64,000 bases of DNA from Hormiphora californensis (lineage: Eukaryota > Ctenophora > Tentaculata > Cydippida > Pleurobrachiidae), in contig CM035360.1 of the NCBI GenBank assembly GCA_020137815.1, positions 5,033,121-5,097,120 of the forward strand, written 5' to 3'. A program made the position numbers and the translations under genes. The first letter of the stretch is position 1, and each line of letters starts with the position of its first letter. The notes beneath the pieces were generated by a model. It made no database searches. It was not told the origin of the DNA and was given only the letters and a program-made list of their open reading frames with translations. This document shows positions 49,862 through 64,000 of this stretch, piece by piece.

Positions 49862-50644
49862 TGTTGTTACCTCCTTGTCGAAGATGGAGCTAGTCAGTTC
49901 AATGACGTCAGCAGGGTTTCCCTTCTTAGATCCACCACTACCACTTCCACCACTGCTGCTGCCACCACGACCCGCTAGACGGTCCTGGGCCACGGTCTGG
50001 GCATGTTTTAGTGCTTCTGCTACAATGGCATTGGCAGATCTGAGAGAAGAGGTGGTGTGAATTTGGTCCTTTTTTATTTTCATTTGGAATGAATGGTAGA
50101 ACATAGAAGTGTAAAAAGTGGGGAGAACAAACAAAGATCCTTTTCATTTAATATGCACGAGGGGGAGAAGTGAAAAGTACCTTTGGCTTTGATAATCAAT
50201 GGGTTTCTTCTTATCCCCAGCGAAAATCTTGATCGTAGGGAATCCCTGGATTCCGAATCGTCCTCCAAGCTCCTTGTGGGCATCAACATCAGCAGCTCCA
50301 ATCTTCACAATGCCCTTGAGGGCTTTAGCGGCCTTCTTCCACTCCGGAGTCAACTGCTGACAGTGTCCACACCTTTTAGAGGTAGATTGTGTATATATCA
50401 AGGGGTGTAATGTTATAAAAAATATCAGGGTGATGTGGAGACAATGCACTATTACCATTATCCCTATTTTGTCAATTAATTCTAAAAATATCTCTTACCA
50501 GGGTGCGTAGAATTCAACAACCCAAACAGAATCATCGTTGAGGACCTTGGCGTCAAAGTTGGCCGGGGTCAAGACCTCTACAGCGTCCCCAGAGGAGTAG
50601 AACGCCTGGGCTGTTGTTAGGAAGGCCGCTACAAGCAGCAACAT
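47457..50644 (-). CDS. PDIA6: Protein disulfide-isomerase A6 (P5)
   Basis: Eight exons on the minus strand, in order 50499-50644, 50181-50372, 49871-50039, 49370-49684, 48923-49080, 48629-48787, 48157-48250 and 47457-47525, all with GT-AG junctions and matching phases, give 433 residues (human 440). Signal peptide [14 protein letters not shown] (1-14). Thioredoxin domain a0 has active site WCGHC at 49-53. A Gly/Ser linker follows at about 138-153. Domain a has WCGHC at 185-189, and the b domain spans about 275-400. The C-terminus is Asp/Glu-rich and ends KTEL, a KDEL-like ER-retrieval signal. The enzyme makes and rearranges disulfides in the ER lumen. Intron 3 holds a (GACA)n array, and intron 4 begins with a partial copy of the end of exon 4. 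Confidence 0.95.
49230..49427 (-). repeat. Duplicated end of PDIA6 exon 4 with splice donor
   Basis: A 64-bp segment at 49364-49427 (last coding bases of exon 4 plus its donor) is repeated 134 bp away at 49230-49293 with only two differences. The DNA between contains two copies of a 31-bp unit with CATGGGCATCACGTG and a variant. The second donor is intact but lies in another frame (134 is not a multiple of three). Confidence 0.85.
49709..49862. repeat. (GACA)n microsatellite in PDIA6 intron 3
   Basis: Repeats of GACA interrupted by AAAA and CATA, between exons 4 and 3 of PDIA6. Frames through it give Cys/Leu/Ser/Val repeats and are not coding. Confidence 0.9.
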
Positions 50645-50818
50645 GATGTCCTAATTCGGAGAGAAAATTGGTTGTGATACAATTCGTTGTTTAATTAATT
50701 TTAATTTTTTAAATTAGTATTTTGAAATTTTGAAAACAGTAAAAATGTTTAAATAAAAACGATACACAATAATTTATAGATAAACACAACCAAAAATTAA
50801 TAAAATCATGATGATGTG

Positions 50819-51433
50819 TTATTTTTGCCCCTGAAGATATTCTATTTGATCTAACAGTCCCTGTCTATATCCATTTGGTAGTCGATTTTGTACAGTCACT
50901 GATTCAAAACGCCCACTTGTAACAATACTGTTTACTATACACCGTGCAAAATATATAACATAGACACCACAATCATGACCATTTGTTTGTTGTGAACAAC
51001 ACAGATTTTTACACTGAATTCTGATTTTGGTCAAAACTGACAGTTTTTGGATAATTTTCTTGGCATCAGTAGCGTTAAATGAACTAGCTGTGTCTATATG
51101 ATAAGCAGTTTGTTTCGATTTAACATAGCATAGCAATGACCAATGTGCCCCCGACAGGGTAGATGACACAGCTCTACTGTCGTTTACAGGGAGCAAGACA
51201 ACATCAAACTTTTCCAATTCTAGCGGTCCAAACATTTCATTGAGCTGGGTTTCATCTGTCATTTTCATCAATTGCACGATACTAGGAGATACAGCAAACG
51301 CCTTGGAGCTCGTCTCGTTTAATATTTCGAGAAACAAAGAAATAACACTGTCTGTTAGGAACTCTCTTCCTCCCAGAGATTTGATATCATCTTGGTAGAG
51401 AACTGTATCTCCATACTCTAACTTCACTGACAT
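50819..51433 (-). CDS. SENP8: Sentrin-specific protease 8 (NEDD8 protease)
   Basis: A single frame of 204 residues (human 212) on the minus strand. The Ulp1-type cysteine protease fold is complete. His97 sits in GAHWSLL, Asp114 in YHIDTASS, Gln148 or Gln149 provides the oxyanion hole, and the nucleophile Cys155 is in GHDCGVYVIY. The start MSVKLEYGDTVLYQDDIKSL aligns with SENP8 and not with the longer SENP1/2-type SUMO proteases. In animals the enzyme matures NEDD8 and removes it from non-cullin substrates. It lies upstream of PDIA6 on the same strand, about 170 bp from its start codon. The coding region is intronless, as in human SENP8. Confidence 0.92.
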   Translation of the reverse strand: MSVKLEYGDTVLYQDDIKSLGGREFLTDSVISLFLEILNETSSKAFAVSPSIVQLMKMTDETQLNEMFGPLELEKFDVVLLPVNDSRAVSSTLSGAHWSLLCYVKSKQTAYHIDTASSFNATDAKKIIQKLSVLTKIRIQCKNLCCSQQTNGHDCGVYVIYFARCIVNSIVTSGRFESVTVQNRLPNGYRQGLLDQIEYLQGQK

Positions 51434-51885
51434 GTGTGATGTGCTCTAGAGTGATGACATCCAATTTAAAATTAAATAATCGTAGTTCGGGTAACAAGCT
51501 TGAATGAAACTAAGATATGGCGTCGAATTCGTCGTCATAACAATTTTACACGCTATATCAGCGTTCAGCAGTGCTTGGAAATTTTTTGAATATGCTACAG
51601 ACCCCACGCACAGTGCGGGATAAAGCAGCACTTTTCACGACAAAACGATTTTGCCAGGGAAGGCTGACAGAGCTGGGACTCTGGCCCAGCGTGTTCGGGG
51701 ACTAGTCACTAGAGCGGTAGTTGAAAAGTCAAAAGTGGAAACACAAAAAAGTGACACAAAAGTTTTTGGATTTCAACTTTTCAAAATTTAAACCGCGAGC
51801 GCGCGGCGCTGGATTTTGACGCGCATTTTGATAATGCAGCGTAAAAATATTTTGAAAATTTCTCAACAAATAAAAGTTTAAAGTC
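51434..51885. other. SENP8 upstream region
   Basis: No other gene is recognised. About 51775-51850 is a GCGC-containing patch (CCGCGAGCGCGCGGCGC) similar to sequence near 52253. It is probably repeat-derived. Confidence 0.45.
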
Positions 51886-52107
51886 AAGTCGGATTTTTTG
51901 AAACTGTCACCCCCCTGAAATAACAAAATTTGCCATATCTCCGGTTCCTGATAAGATAGAGACTTGAAATTTAGAGGTTCGGAAGAACTTAGCAAGATCT
52001 TCGTAACTTCCAAATTTCAAGTCTCTATCTCGTCAGGAACCGGTTTTATGGTCATTTACGAAGTTTGAAAATACCCAGGGGGGTGACAGTTTCAAAAAAT
52101 CCGACTT
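51886..52107. repeat. Fold-back element, 222 bp
   Basis: A perfect 32-bp terminal inverted repeat whose left end is AAGTCGGATTTTTTGAAACT and whose right end is at 52076-52107. A second inner pair holds CCGGTTCCTGATAAGATAGA (51941-51972 with 52012-52043). It shares the GATAAGATAGAGACTT motif with the fold-back at 20923-22271. Confidence 0.8.
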
Positions 52108-52110
52108 TCC

Positions 52111-52718
52111 GTTTCAAGCGACTTGACCCGTAATTTTGAAAAGCGCTGCCTTATCCCGCGCTGCGCGTGGCGCAGAACATCGGGCCAGCAACGTTTGCCA
52201 ACCCGTATAAAGTCGAATTTTTTAATCAAGGGACAGGGGCCGCGCATTCAGAGAGGTCGCGCGGCGTTGTATTTGCGCGTGACAATCGAGATCAAGTTCC
52301 TGGCAATCTTAAGACTTGAACCCGGAAGCGTTGGAAAGATAATTTTAAGACCTTTTCAACGCAACCAAGATCAAGTCTTTATCTTATCAGGAAGAGGAGT
52401 TATGAGCAAAAACATTTAGCACGCGCAAAAAGACTTTGTAAATGCGCGGCCCCCTGTCCCTTGATTAAAAAATTCGACATTACTCCATTTTTTTTCAACT
52501 GTTCACCCCCAAAGTCGTGCGCGGAATTGTTTTGCGCGTTTATCACATGTTAACGTGTAGCGCGCGCAGCGTAAATTAAAATATCGCACGCGCACGAGTT
52601 GAGGGGTGAACAGTTGAATAAAAATGGACTTTAATTCTTGGAATTTGGCGCATTGCGCGTGTATTTACAAAGGGGAAATCCTGAATTTCCAGGAATCTCA
52701 GGTCAAGTCGTTTGAAAC
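52111..52718. repeat. Nested fold-back cluster, 608 bp
   Basis: Outer repeat GTTTCAAGCGACTTGACC (52111-52128) is matched with one change at 52701-52718. Inside, AAAGTCGAATTTTTTAATCA and then AGGGACAGGGGCCGCGCATT at 52211-52250 pair with 52440-52480. A third pair, TTCAACTGTTCACCCC / GGGGTGAACAGTTGAA, lies at about 52494-52620. No coding potential is recognised. Confidence 0.75.
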
Positions 52719-53388
52719 GCACTTTAGTTGGATTTCCAACAAAACTCAAAGTCAAAAACTTTTTTAATTTTTCCTGTAGCTTTCAGAGAAGAAGGCAGCC
52801 TTCTTCTGATTTCTTCCTGTGGAAATCAGTTTTAGCCAATTAAGGGTCGATTTGGACACCTCCATAACCGAATTAAACCTCCTTGGTGATATTAATATCT
52901 CTATGGACCTCTCATGGACCTCTTCTCTACCGGAAGTTTCATGGGCCTCCGGAGGTCTCCTTGGAGATCCTTTCTGGAGATTCGTTTACCACCATTACTT
53001 ATAGAACCTTTTTGAACAGTGCAGTTCACGAATATTGGCCTAAGAATGCCCATCAAGGTCAATGAATGACTAATTTTGTCAGGTTATTCAATATTCGCTC
53101 TTATCGAATCTGGTTTCAATGCCGGTAAAAATTCCTAACCTTCCTAGGACCTGAGGCATAGCTTTTTGCATGGGTTTCCTCCCAGGCCCCTCTCTCGGGC
53201 CTGTAGCGTAATTATCAAGTAATTCCTTCAAATTACAGAATGAATTACAAGTACTCATTACAAGTACTCATTTCGGCTTTTCAAATTTCAACAACGTTTC
53301 TGGTTCCGTATTCGTCATCGTTTTGCATGTTTTTATTTCCTGTTTGATGACTTTGGGCACTCAATCCTCTAATAAAATCATCTATAGA
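52719..53388. other. Intergenic, MOCS2A upstream region
   Basis: No gene is recognised. TCTATAG immediately before the MOCS2A start may be a 3' splice site, so an untranslated first exon could lie here. Confidence 0.4.
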
Positions 53389-53643
53389 ATGCCCGAGGTG
53401 ACCATCCTGTATTTCGCCCAAGCAGCAGAGCTGGTAGGGTGCAGGCAGGACACCCTCGATCTAGCTGATGGATCACACACAGAGAAGAGTTTGATTTCAG
53501 CTATCATTGATCAAAAACCTCAGCTAAAGGAAATTGAGACGGATATAGTGCTGGCTTTGAATGAGTCATATATGACGGGGGACCATGTTGAACTAAATAC
53601 AGGCGATGAGATTGCTATAATACCTCCTGTTAGTGGGGGATAA
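53389..53643 (+). CDS. MOCS2A: Molybdopterin synthase sulfur-carrier subunit
   Basis: 84 residues (human MOCS2A 88) with the beta-grasp ubiquitin-like fold of MoaD. It has VTILYFAQAAELVG at 4-17, ALNESYMTGDHVELNTGDEI in the middle and the essential C-terminal Gly-Gly (PPVSGG). The terminal glycine is thiocarboxylated by MOCS3 and passes sulfur to precursor Z together with MOCS2B, giving molybdopterin for molybdenum enzymes. The ATG at 53389 is chosen because the family starts two residues before the first strand. In mammals MOCS2A and MOCS2B share one bicistronic transcript; no MOCS2B frame follows within the next kilobases here. Confidence 0.92.
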   Translation: MPEVTILYFAQAAELVGCRQDTLDLADGSHTEKSLISAIIDQKPQLKEIETDIVLALNESYMTGDHVELNTGDEIAIIPPVSGG

Positions 53644-53723
53644 CAGATATTTTTAATGTTGTATAGTGTTTTTAACAAGTTTTTTAATCCATTGTCAACT
53701 TTTGTCGTTCACCCATTTTACCA

Positions 53724-53773
53724 TTTTCCAAAAAGTACTGCGGTGTAATAGTTAATACTTTTTGGAAAGTGGT
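53724..53773. repeat. Hairpin between MOCS2A and the arginase-like gene
   Basis: CCATTTTCCAAAAAGTACTG at the left pairs with AATACTTTTTGGAAAGTGG at the right, with one or two mismatches. It sits in the 186-bp gap between the two genes and could be a small MITE or part of the MOCS2A 3' end. Confidence 0.6.
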
Positions 53774-53829
53774 AGGATAAATCCTACCGTACACCCACTA
53801 ACCAGTCCGCCAATACCATATTAGGAGTG

Positions 53830-58978
<5,149 letters not shown>

Positions 58979-58980
58979 AT

Positions 58981-60400
58981 AAGGGAGATAGAAGGGAGAG
59001 GGAAAAAAGAGGAAAAGAAGAAAGAAAAAGAGAAAAAACAAAAAGAGAGAAAAAGAAGAAGGGAAAAAAAATTGGGGGGAAAAAGCCCCCTTTTCCCATT
59101 CGCCCCGCCCCAGCCGCCCCGGGCCCCCGGGGAACAAAGAGTCCTTTCCGGGAGTGGGGGGCGTAAAAGGGGGGGAAAACCCCGTTTGTTTTTTTCCCGT
59201 CTCCGGGTTTTTTTGGCCCGGGGGGCCCTTTCTCTTCGCCCTCTCTTTCCCCAGGCACCCAAAATTTTGGTCCCCTTTAAATTTTTTGTCTTTTTTCAAA
59301 TTTGCCTTTTTTTTTTAATTTCTCTGATATCTTGGGTTTTTTTGGGTTTGGTTTTTAATTAAAAAGGTTGGATGTTGGTTTAAAAAAGGCTGTAATTTTA
59401 ATTTTAATTTTATTTTTTAATAACTTTTAATCAACTGGAAAAAGTTAGAACATGGAAATTAAAATTGTTCTGTTACTTCCCCCCCTCCCCCCTATGGGTT
59501 TTTACGGAATCTGACGGGGTTACCTGAATAAGGGGTTACCGTCCCCGTTGGTTCCCCTCAATTTGTAGGGGTGTTAAAAAATGGGAAGTGCAAAGACGGG
59601 GGAAATTTTGGGAGAGAGAAAGAGGAAGAGAAGGAGATAAGAAGAGAGAGGGAAAAGAAGGAGAGATGGAGAGAAGAGAACGAAGAGAGGAAGACGAGAA
59701 ACGAACAACGGACGAGAAGAGAGAAGTGAAGAAGAATAGGAGAGAGAAACGAGATAAGAGAGAGAGGAGAAGAACGAGAGAAGAGTAGAGAGCTGAGATA
59801 AGAGAGAGAGAGAGAGAAGAAGACAGAGACGAGATAGAGACGAGAGACGAGAAGCCGAGTATCCTGATCCAGAGACGATCTGTGAGAGCAGTGAGAGGCT
59901 TGAGAGAGACGAGACCCGTGCAGGTAAGCAGGACCTTATGAGCGACTTAGGAGAGAGATAGACTCCGCTCCGTCTCGCGTTTTAGAGGGAGAGTCCGCCT
60001 TGTCGCTTCGGATCATCTTTGACCGCCCGTACACGTGTCGTACCCCTAGGTACGATGCAAAATATTATTGTTTTCACCACCAAAATTATCGGAAGATGCT
60101 GTTTTTAAGAATTTGCTCTGTACTCTTTTTAAATTATATCTCTGTAATTATTTTGATATATTTTATTTGGTTGAACCACCGTGTTTTGGATGTGCCAGGG
60201 GAGGGGAAGGCCATGTAGCATGTAGCAAAATTGTTCCTGTGACTGTAAAATACAAAATTTAAATGACACATTTTGTCAATAAAACTCGAACTGGAGTAAT
60301 ACTTTCAACCCATTGGGTCACCCCATGGCCAATCATTAAAAGTTACAGTGCAAATGTTACGTGTCCCCCCTCCCCCTCTATGTGTAACTTATGTCATCAC
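58981..60400. other. Intergenic, low-quality and purine-rich
   Basis: Sequence from about 59040 to 59600 has stretched homopolymers. 59610-59930 is a GA-rich tract (AGAGAGGAGAAGAACGAG-like). 59960-60400 is ordinary AT-rich DNA without a recognised gene. Confidence 0.5.
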
Positions 60401-60725
60401 ACATACAGCTGTGTGCATCATCACCATCGTGGCTCATGTGGGATACAACCTTGAGCAGGATCTCCCTTTCCCACACGAGAGATAAATACAACTGGACGTA
60501 ACGCGCGATGACATTGAAGTGATGTTTCTCGCGCTGAACCTGCAATTCTGTGGGTTTTCCGGAGAGAATCCGTGGTCATGTTTTGAGAAGCAATTTCTAT
60601 TCCGGGAAACACGTTTTACCAAACTAGCACAGTCTCAAATAAAGGAAGCAACTCTATAGAGAAGTTTATTTTTCAAGTTAGATAAATACAGAGTATAAAT
60701 ACAGTAGAATTCAATTGTCAACATC

Positions 60726-60797
60726 GGCCTTGTGGCGCAATGGTTAGCGCATTGGACTTCTAATTCAAAGGTTGTGGGTTCGAGTCCCATCAAGGTC
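60726..60797 (+). tRNA. tRNA-Arg (UCU)
   Basis: A complete 72-nt cloverleaf. The acceptor stem GGCCTTG / CAAGGTC pairs fully with one G-U. The D arm GCGC...GCGC holds AATGGTTA. The anticodon stem TTGGA / TTCAA (with one G-U) carries loop CTTCTAA with anticodon TCT. The T arm is GTGGG / CCCAT with loop TTCGAGT. Both internal promoter boxes are present (A box TGGCGCAATGG, B box GGTTCGAGTCC). There is no intron. TTTTTT-like termination is weak: ATTTTTTG follows directly, which can serve as a pol III stop. Confidence 0.95.
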
Positions 60798-61139
60798 ATT
60801 TTTTGCAAATTTTAATTCGACAGTTTGCCATTAGTGCATGACTTTTTATGTTTGGTTGGGTCAACAGCTGCATCAGTAGCAGCTGATTAGATTTCACTGG
60901 CAGTTCAGCTTTAGTTTGTTGAGTAACAAGCTTGAATGCATACTTACTTTTAGAAATAGTCAATAGATTTATGGGTCTATAATTGTAGAAAAGAGCACTA
61001 TGCCTGTGTGAAGTTTCACTGCTTTGTTTCGTGTACACTACACACGTGTGTAGTGTGTACTGGCTATGTTACCAGACCCGTGATTAAATTATTAGGGGGA
61101 CAGCTACAGGGGGTATGTAATATGTATATTGTATAATAA

Positions 61140-61700
61140 TAATCCCGGGTAGTGGTACCTCGGCCGCATATAGCCCCGAAAAATTTTTTTTAGGAATAGG
61201 ATAGCCCGTTAGCCCGGTATATAAGGGCCTGATTATGGGTTATACGATCGCTATCTGGGCCTGTCAGAGCACTGGCCTGACCCATTCTCGTGGGAGCGCA
61301 CGAGAACTGTGGTCAGAGCATTGGCCTGACAGATCTGGGCTTTATTACCGGAATACTATTACTTATACAGCTCATAATATATGCTGAAATAGCTTTGCTG
61401 AAAATACCTATTTATCCGGGTCATCCGAGCTATCCGAGCTATCCGGGTCATCCGAGCTATCCTGTATGGCGCCGCCGACCCCATCTGAGCGCACTGTCGC
61501 GCCTATTTGAGAATCAAATTAGGGTATGGCAGCGCTACCGCCATACTGATACAGGAGCTATCTGGGTTATCCGAGATTATACATACGTCATACCCCCTAT
61601 TGTGTTTATAAATTCCCAGAGAGGAGGGCGAGGGGCGAGCTAGATAACAAAATATATCATTTCACACGAGATTTAGTTACATAGTCAGCCGTTTAATTTC
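61140..61700. repeat. Repeat block, left copy
   Basis: Matches 63579-64000 closely, especially from 61383 onward. It contains GCATATAGCCCCGAAA, tandem CCGAGCTATCCGGGTCAT units and GGCGCCGCCGAC. The left copy has about 105 extra bases (61268-61373) with two CAGAGCAYTGGCCTGAC units. A frame reading PIYPGHPSYPSYPGHPSYP and ending RGGRGAS is shared by both copies. Confidence 0.75.
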
Positions 61701-61839
61701 TTCTGACACTATTTGTATTCTCTATAGTTTTATTTGAGTATGTTTTGAAATACTAGTTCTGCTGTCAATAAAAAACTTTAAAAACTTTAAAACTTTTCAT
61801 TTTCAGAAATTTTCCCATTAAAAAGGGGGGATTCGGGGG

Positions 61840-62060
61840 GAGATATGGGTTTTGTTCAAAGTGGAGCCGCATATTCAATTTTTTGCACCTCCCCTTTTTT
61901 TGTCTGGGGCCCCGACCCCTCTAGCGCACTGTCTTGTTTTAGAATCAAATGGGGATGGCGCCCCCCTACAGCATTATCAATATATATATGGGGTCCGCGG
62001 CGCCAGAACGTACAGCTGGACCCTTTTGGCCCGGGTTTGGGGCGGTATATTTTTTTGTGA
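61840..62060. repeat. Degraded third copy of the 61.4-kb block
   Basis: GACCCCTCTAGCGCACTGTC, AGAATCAAATGGGGATGGCG and neighbouring words match 61485-61540 with many stretched or changed bases. Whether this is an old copy or poor base calling of a recent one cannot be decided here. Confidence 0.5.
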
Positions 62061-62359
62061 CCGCGCTTATATTTTCATAAGGTATTTTTTATTTTTGTAT
62101 ATTTATAGACAATACGCCTGCCACTTTCCCGCTCGTTTTAAACTATCAGCAGGCAATTTTAGTTTATTTAACACCCACAGTATCGATCCACTTTTCCCGA
62201 CGGGTTAGAATCGTGACGTCATGTGTTACATTTAAAATTTGGATGCTTTTATAAACTTTGATGACGATCAGGGCCGTACGTACCAATTCAGTCACACTTT
62301 TACTGCCTAATTTGACTTTCAATCAGCTGGTCCAAATTTTACAGGGGGGGTGATGTGGT

Positions 62360-63320
62360 TTCTTATCGAATCGGATCACTTGGGCAATTTCTCATTTTCC
62401 GCATACGGGTTAGACGGGTCGCAACGCCCTTAGACGTGTCTAACGGAACCTTGGACGGGTTTCGGTGAAATCAGCTAAAACGGTACCGAAATTGCTGGGG
62501 CGGGTTTTTTAAGACGGTTTAGACGGGTTTCTATAGACGGGTTATTAAACGGGTTTAAAGGTGTTGCGGGCCCCCGGGGTTTTAGACGGTCCGGGCGGAC
62601 CCCCGATGCATTGGAAATTTATAACTCTCGGCCCCTGAAACCCCCAATTCTTGGGTTTTCCGGAAGAATCCGTTGGGCCCTGTTTTGAGAAGCAAATTTT
62701 TATTTTCCCGGGGAAAAACGTTTGTTTAAATAAACACCTCCCCAAATAAGGGAAACAACTTTCCCCAGAAGTTTTTTTTTAAATTAGTAAATAAGATAAA
62801 AAATACATTTGAATTTTTTGTCCACCGGGGGCCCTTTTGGGGGCCCAAAGGGTTTAAACCCTTGGACCTTTTAATTCAAAAAATTGTGGGGGTTTGGAGT
62901 CCCATCAGGTTTATTTTTTTGCAAAATTTTTAATTTTGACAGTTTGCCATTTTAGGACGACTTTTTTTATGTGTGGTTGGGGGGGAACAGCGGGAACCCC
63001 TAGCAACTGATTACCCAGAATTTTACTTGGGAGTTCAACTTTAGTTTTTTGATAACCAACTTTAATACCTACTTACCCCTTTTTAAAAAAAGTCCAAAAA
63101 ATTTATTTGGGCTATAAATTTTAGAAAAGAGCACTTTCTTTTTTTTGTGTACACACACCTGTGTTTATGTGTACCCCCCTCGTTTCCCTTTTAACCCCCT
63201 TTCCCCCCCCCCCTTCCCCCCTAACCCGGGGGGGGGGGGGATTTAAAAAAGTAAGGGGGTTTTAAAAATTGTATAATCCCCCCGGGGAACCCCCGGCCGG
63301 ATAGGGCTGATTATAATCTG
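62360..63320. other. Homopolymer-stretched copy of the tRNA region
   Basis: From about 62636 the order of words follows 60550-61060: GGGTTTTCCGGA, TGTTTTGAGAAGCAA, then a broken tRNA-Arg-like stretch at about 62824-62910 (CCTTTTAATTCAAAAAATTGTGGG, GGAGTCCCATCAGG), then GACAGTTTGCCATT. Extra C, G and T bases fill almost every run. It is either a low-quality duplicate read or a decayed copy. Confidence 0.6.
62824..62910 (+). pseudogene. Broken tRNA-Arg-like copy
   Basis: Aligns with the tRNA at 60726-60797 but the acceptor stem, D arm and anticodon loop are disrupted by extra bases. It cannot fold as a tRNA as written. Confidence 0.55.
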
Positions 63321-63578
63321 GGGGGCCTTGCACCCCGTTTTAAAAGGTGCGCGCTACCAAAAGAGTACACTTAGACCGACTTTTTTCAAACGGCTATAGC
63401 CACGCAACCACATGGCCAATTTGAGTAAACTAAACGGTATCTGTTAGAGAATCGATAGCCCTAACCGATAACCCCAAACCAAACCCTAACCAGACCCTAA
63501 CGGATAGCCCTAACCCGTCGCGCGCGCCAAAACTACGAATTGTTAGCAATGAAAGGCACCCAGATTTTAACGTTTTCC

Positions 63579-64000
63579 GGCCGGATATAGCCCCGAAATT
63601 TTTATAGGATAGCCTGTTAGCCCGGTTAACACTCTGGGATATCAGGGCCTGATTATTTGGTATATCGCTATCTGGGCTTGATATAATTATATGCTGAAAT
63701 AGCTTTGCTGAAAATACCTATTTATCCGGGTCATCCGAGCTATCCGAGCTATCCGGGTCATCCGAGCTATCCTGTTTGGCGCCGCCGACTCCATCTGAGC
63801 GCACTGTCGCGCCTATTTGAGAATCAAATTTGGGTATGGCAGCGCTACCGCCATATTGATACAGGAGCTATCTGGGTTATCCGAGATTATACATACGTCA
63901 TACCCCCTATTGTGTTTATAAATTCCCAGAGAGGAGGGCGAGGGGCGAGCTAGATAACAAAATATATCAGTTCACACGAGATTTAGTTACATAGTCAGCC
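63579..64000. repeat. Repeat block, right copy (runs off the window)
   Basis: Near-identical to 61160-61265 plus 61383-61690, missing the ~105-bp insert of the left copy. It extends past the end of the window. Confidence 0.75.

Overview
The window is nuclear DNA from a eukaryote, most likely an early-branching marine invertebrate such as a sponge. This is inferred from metazoan-type genes (AGTRAP, EIF4H, SENP8, PDIA6, MRPL12, a mitotic cyclin), short GT-AG introns, close gene spacing, and a repeat mix of a Penelope-like element, hAT-, mariner- and pogo-like non-autonomous transposons and long (GA/CT)n arrays. The species cannot be named from the sequence alone.

Layout. 1-25 kb has no gene I can support. 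It holds (GA)n/(CT)n microsatellites, fold-back and TIR elements (740-898, 5476-6355, 13821-13902, 20923-22271, 22617-22759, 23759-23867) and, at 14261-16230, a Penelope-like insertion with a 16-bp target-site duplication. That insertion is an inverted repeat, and each arm carries a recognisable hammerhead ribozyme. 25-30 kb is a stack of nested transposons: broken hAT-type transposase pieces, a LINE endonuclease fragment flanked by near-direct repeats, and a 2.7-kb TIR element with an 8-bp duplication. The 2.7-kb element contains a 63-bp satellite and a pogo-like MITE.

30-59 kb is the gene-rich part. On the plus strand are MRPL12 (30.5-31.3 kb), an A/B-type cyclin (32.3-33.5 kb), a two-DEP-domain protein in ten exons (36.2-39.6 kb), MOCS2A (53.4-53.6 kb) and an arginase-superfamily gene in about ten exons (53.8-59.0 kb). 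On the minus strand are EIF4H (40.8-41.8 kb), AGTRAP-like (44.4-44.9 kb), a retroelement ORF1-like frame (45.3-46.0 kb), PDIA6 in eight exons (47.5-50.6 kb) and SENP8 (50.8-51.4 kb). The genes are unrelated housekeeping functions (mitochondrial translation, cell cycle, translation initiation, ER folding, NEDD8 processing, molybdenum cofactor synthesis), with no sign of an operon or a shared pathway. 59-64 kb holds one tRNA-Arg(UCU) and duplicated repeat blocks.

Several stretches (about 8.4-9.3, 57.6-58.3, 59.0-59.6, 61.8-62.1 and 62.3-63.3 kb) look like poor consensus sequence, with homopolymers stretched in otherwise recognisable repeats. One of them damages the arginase-like gene.
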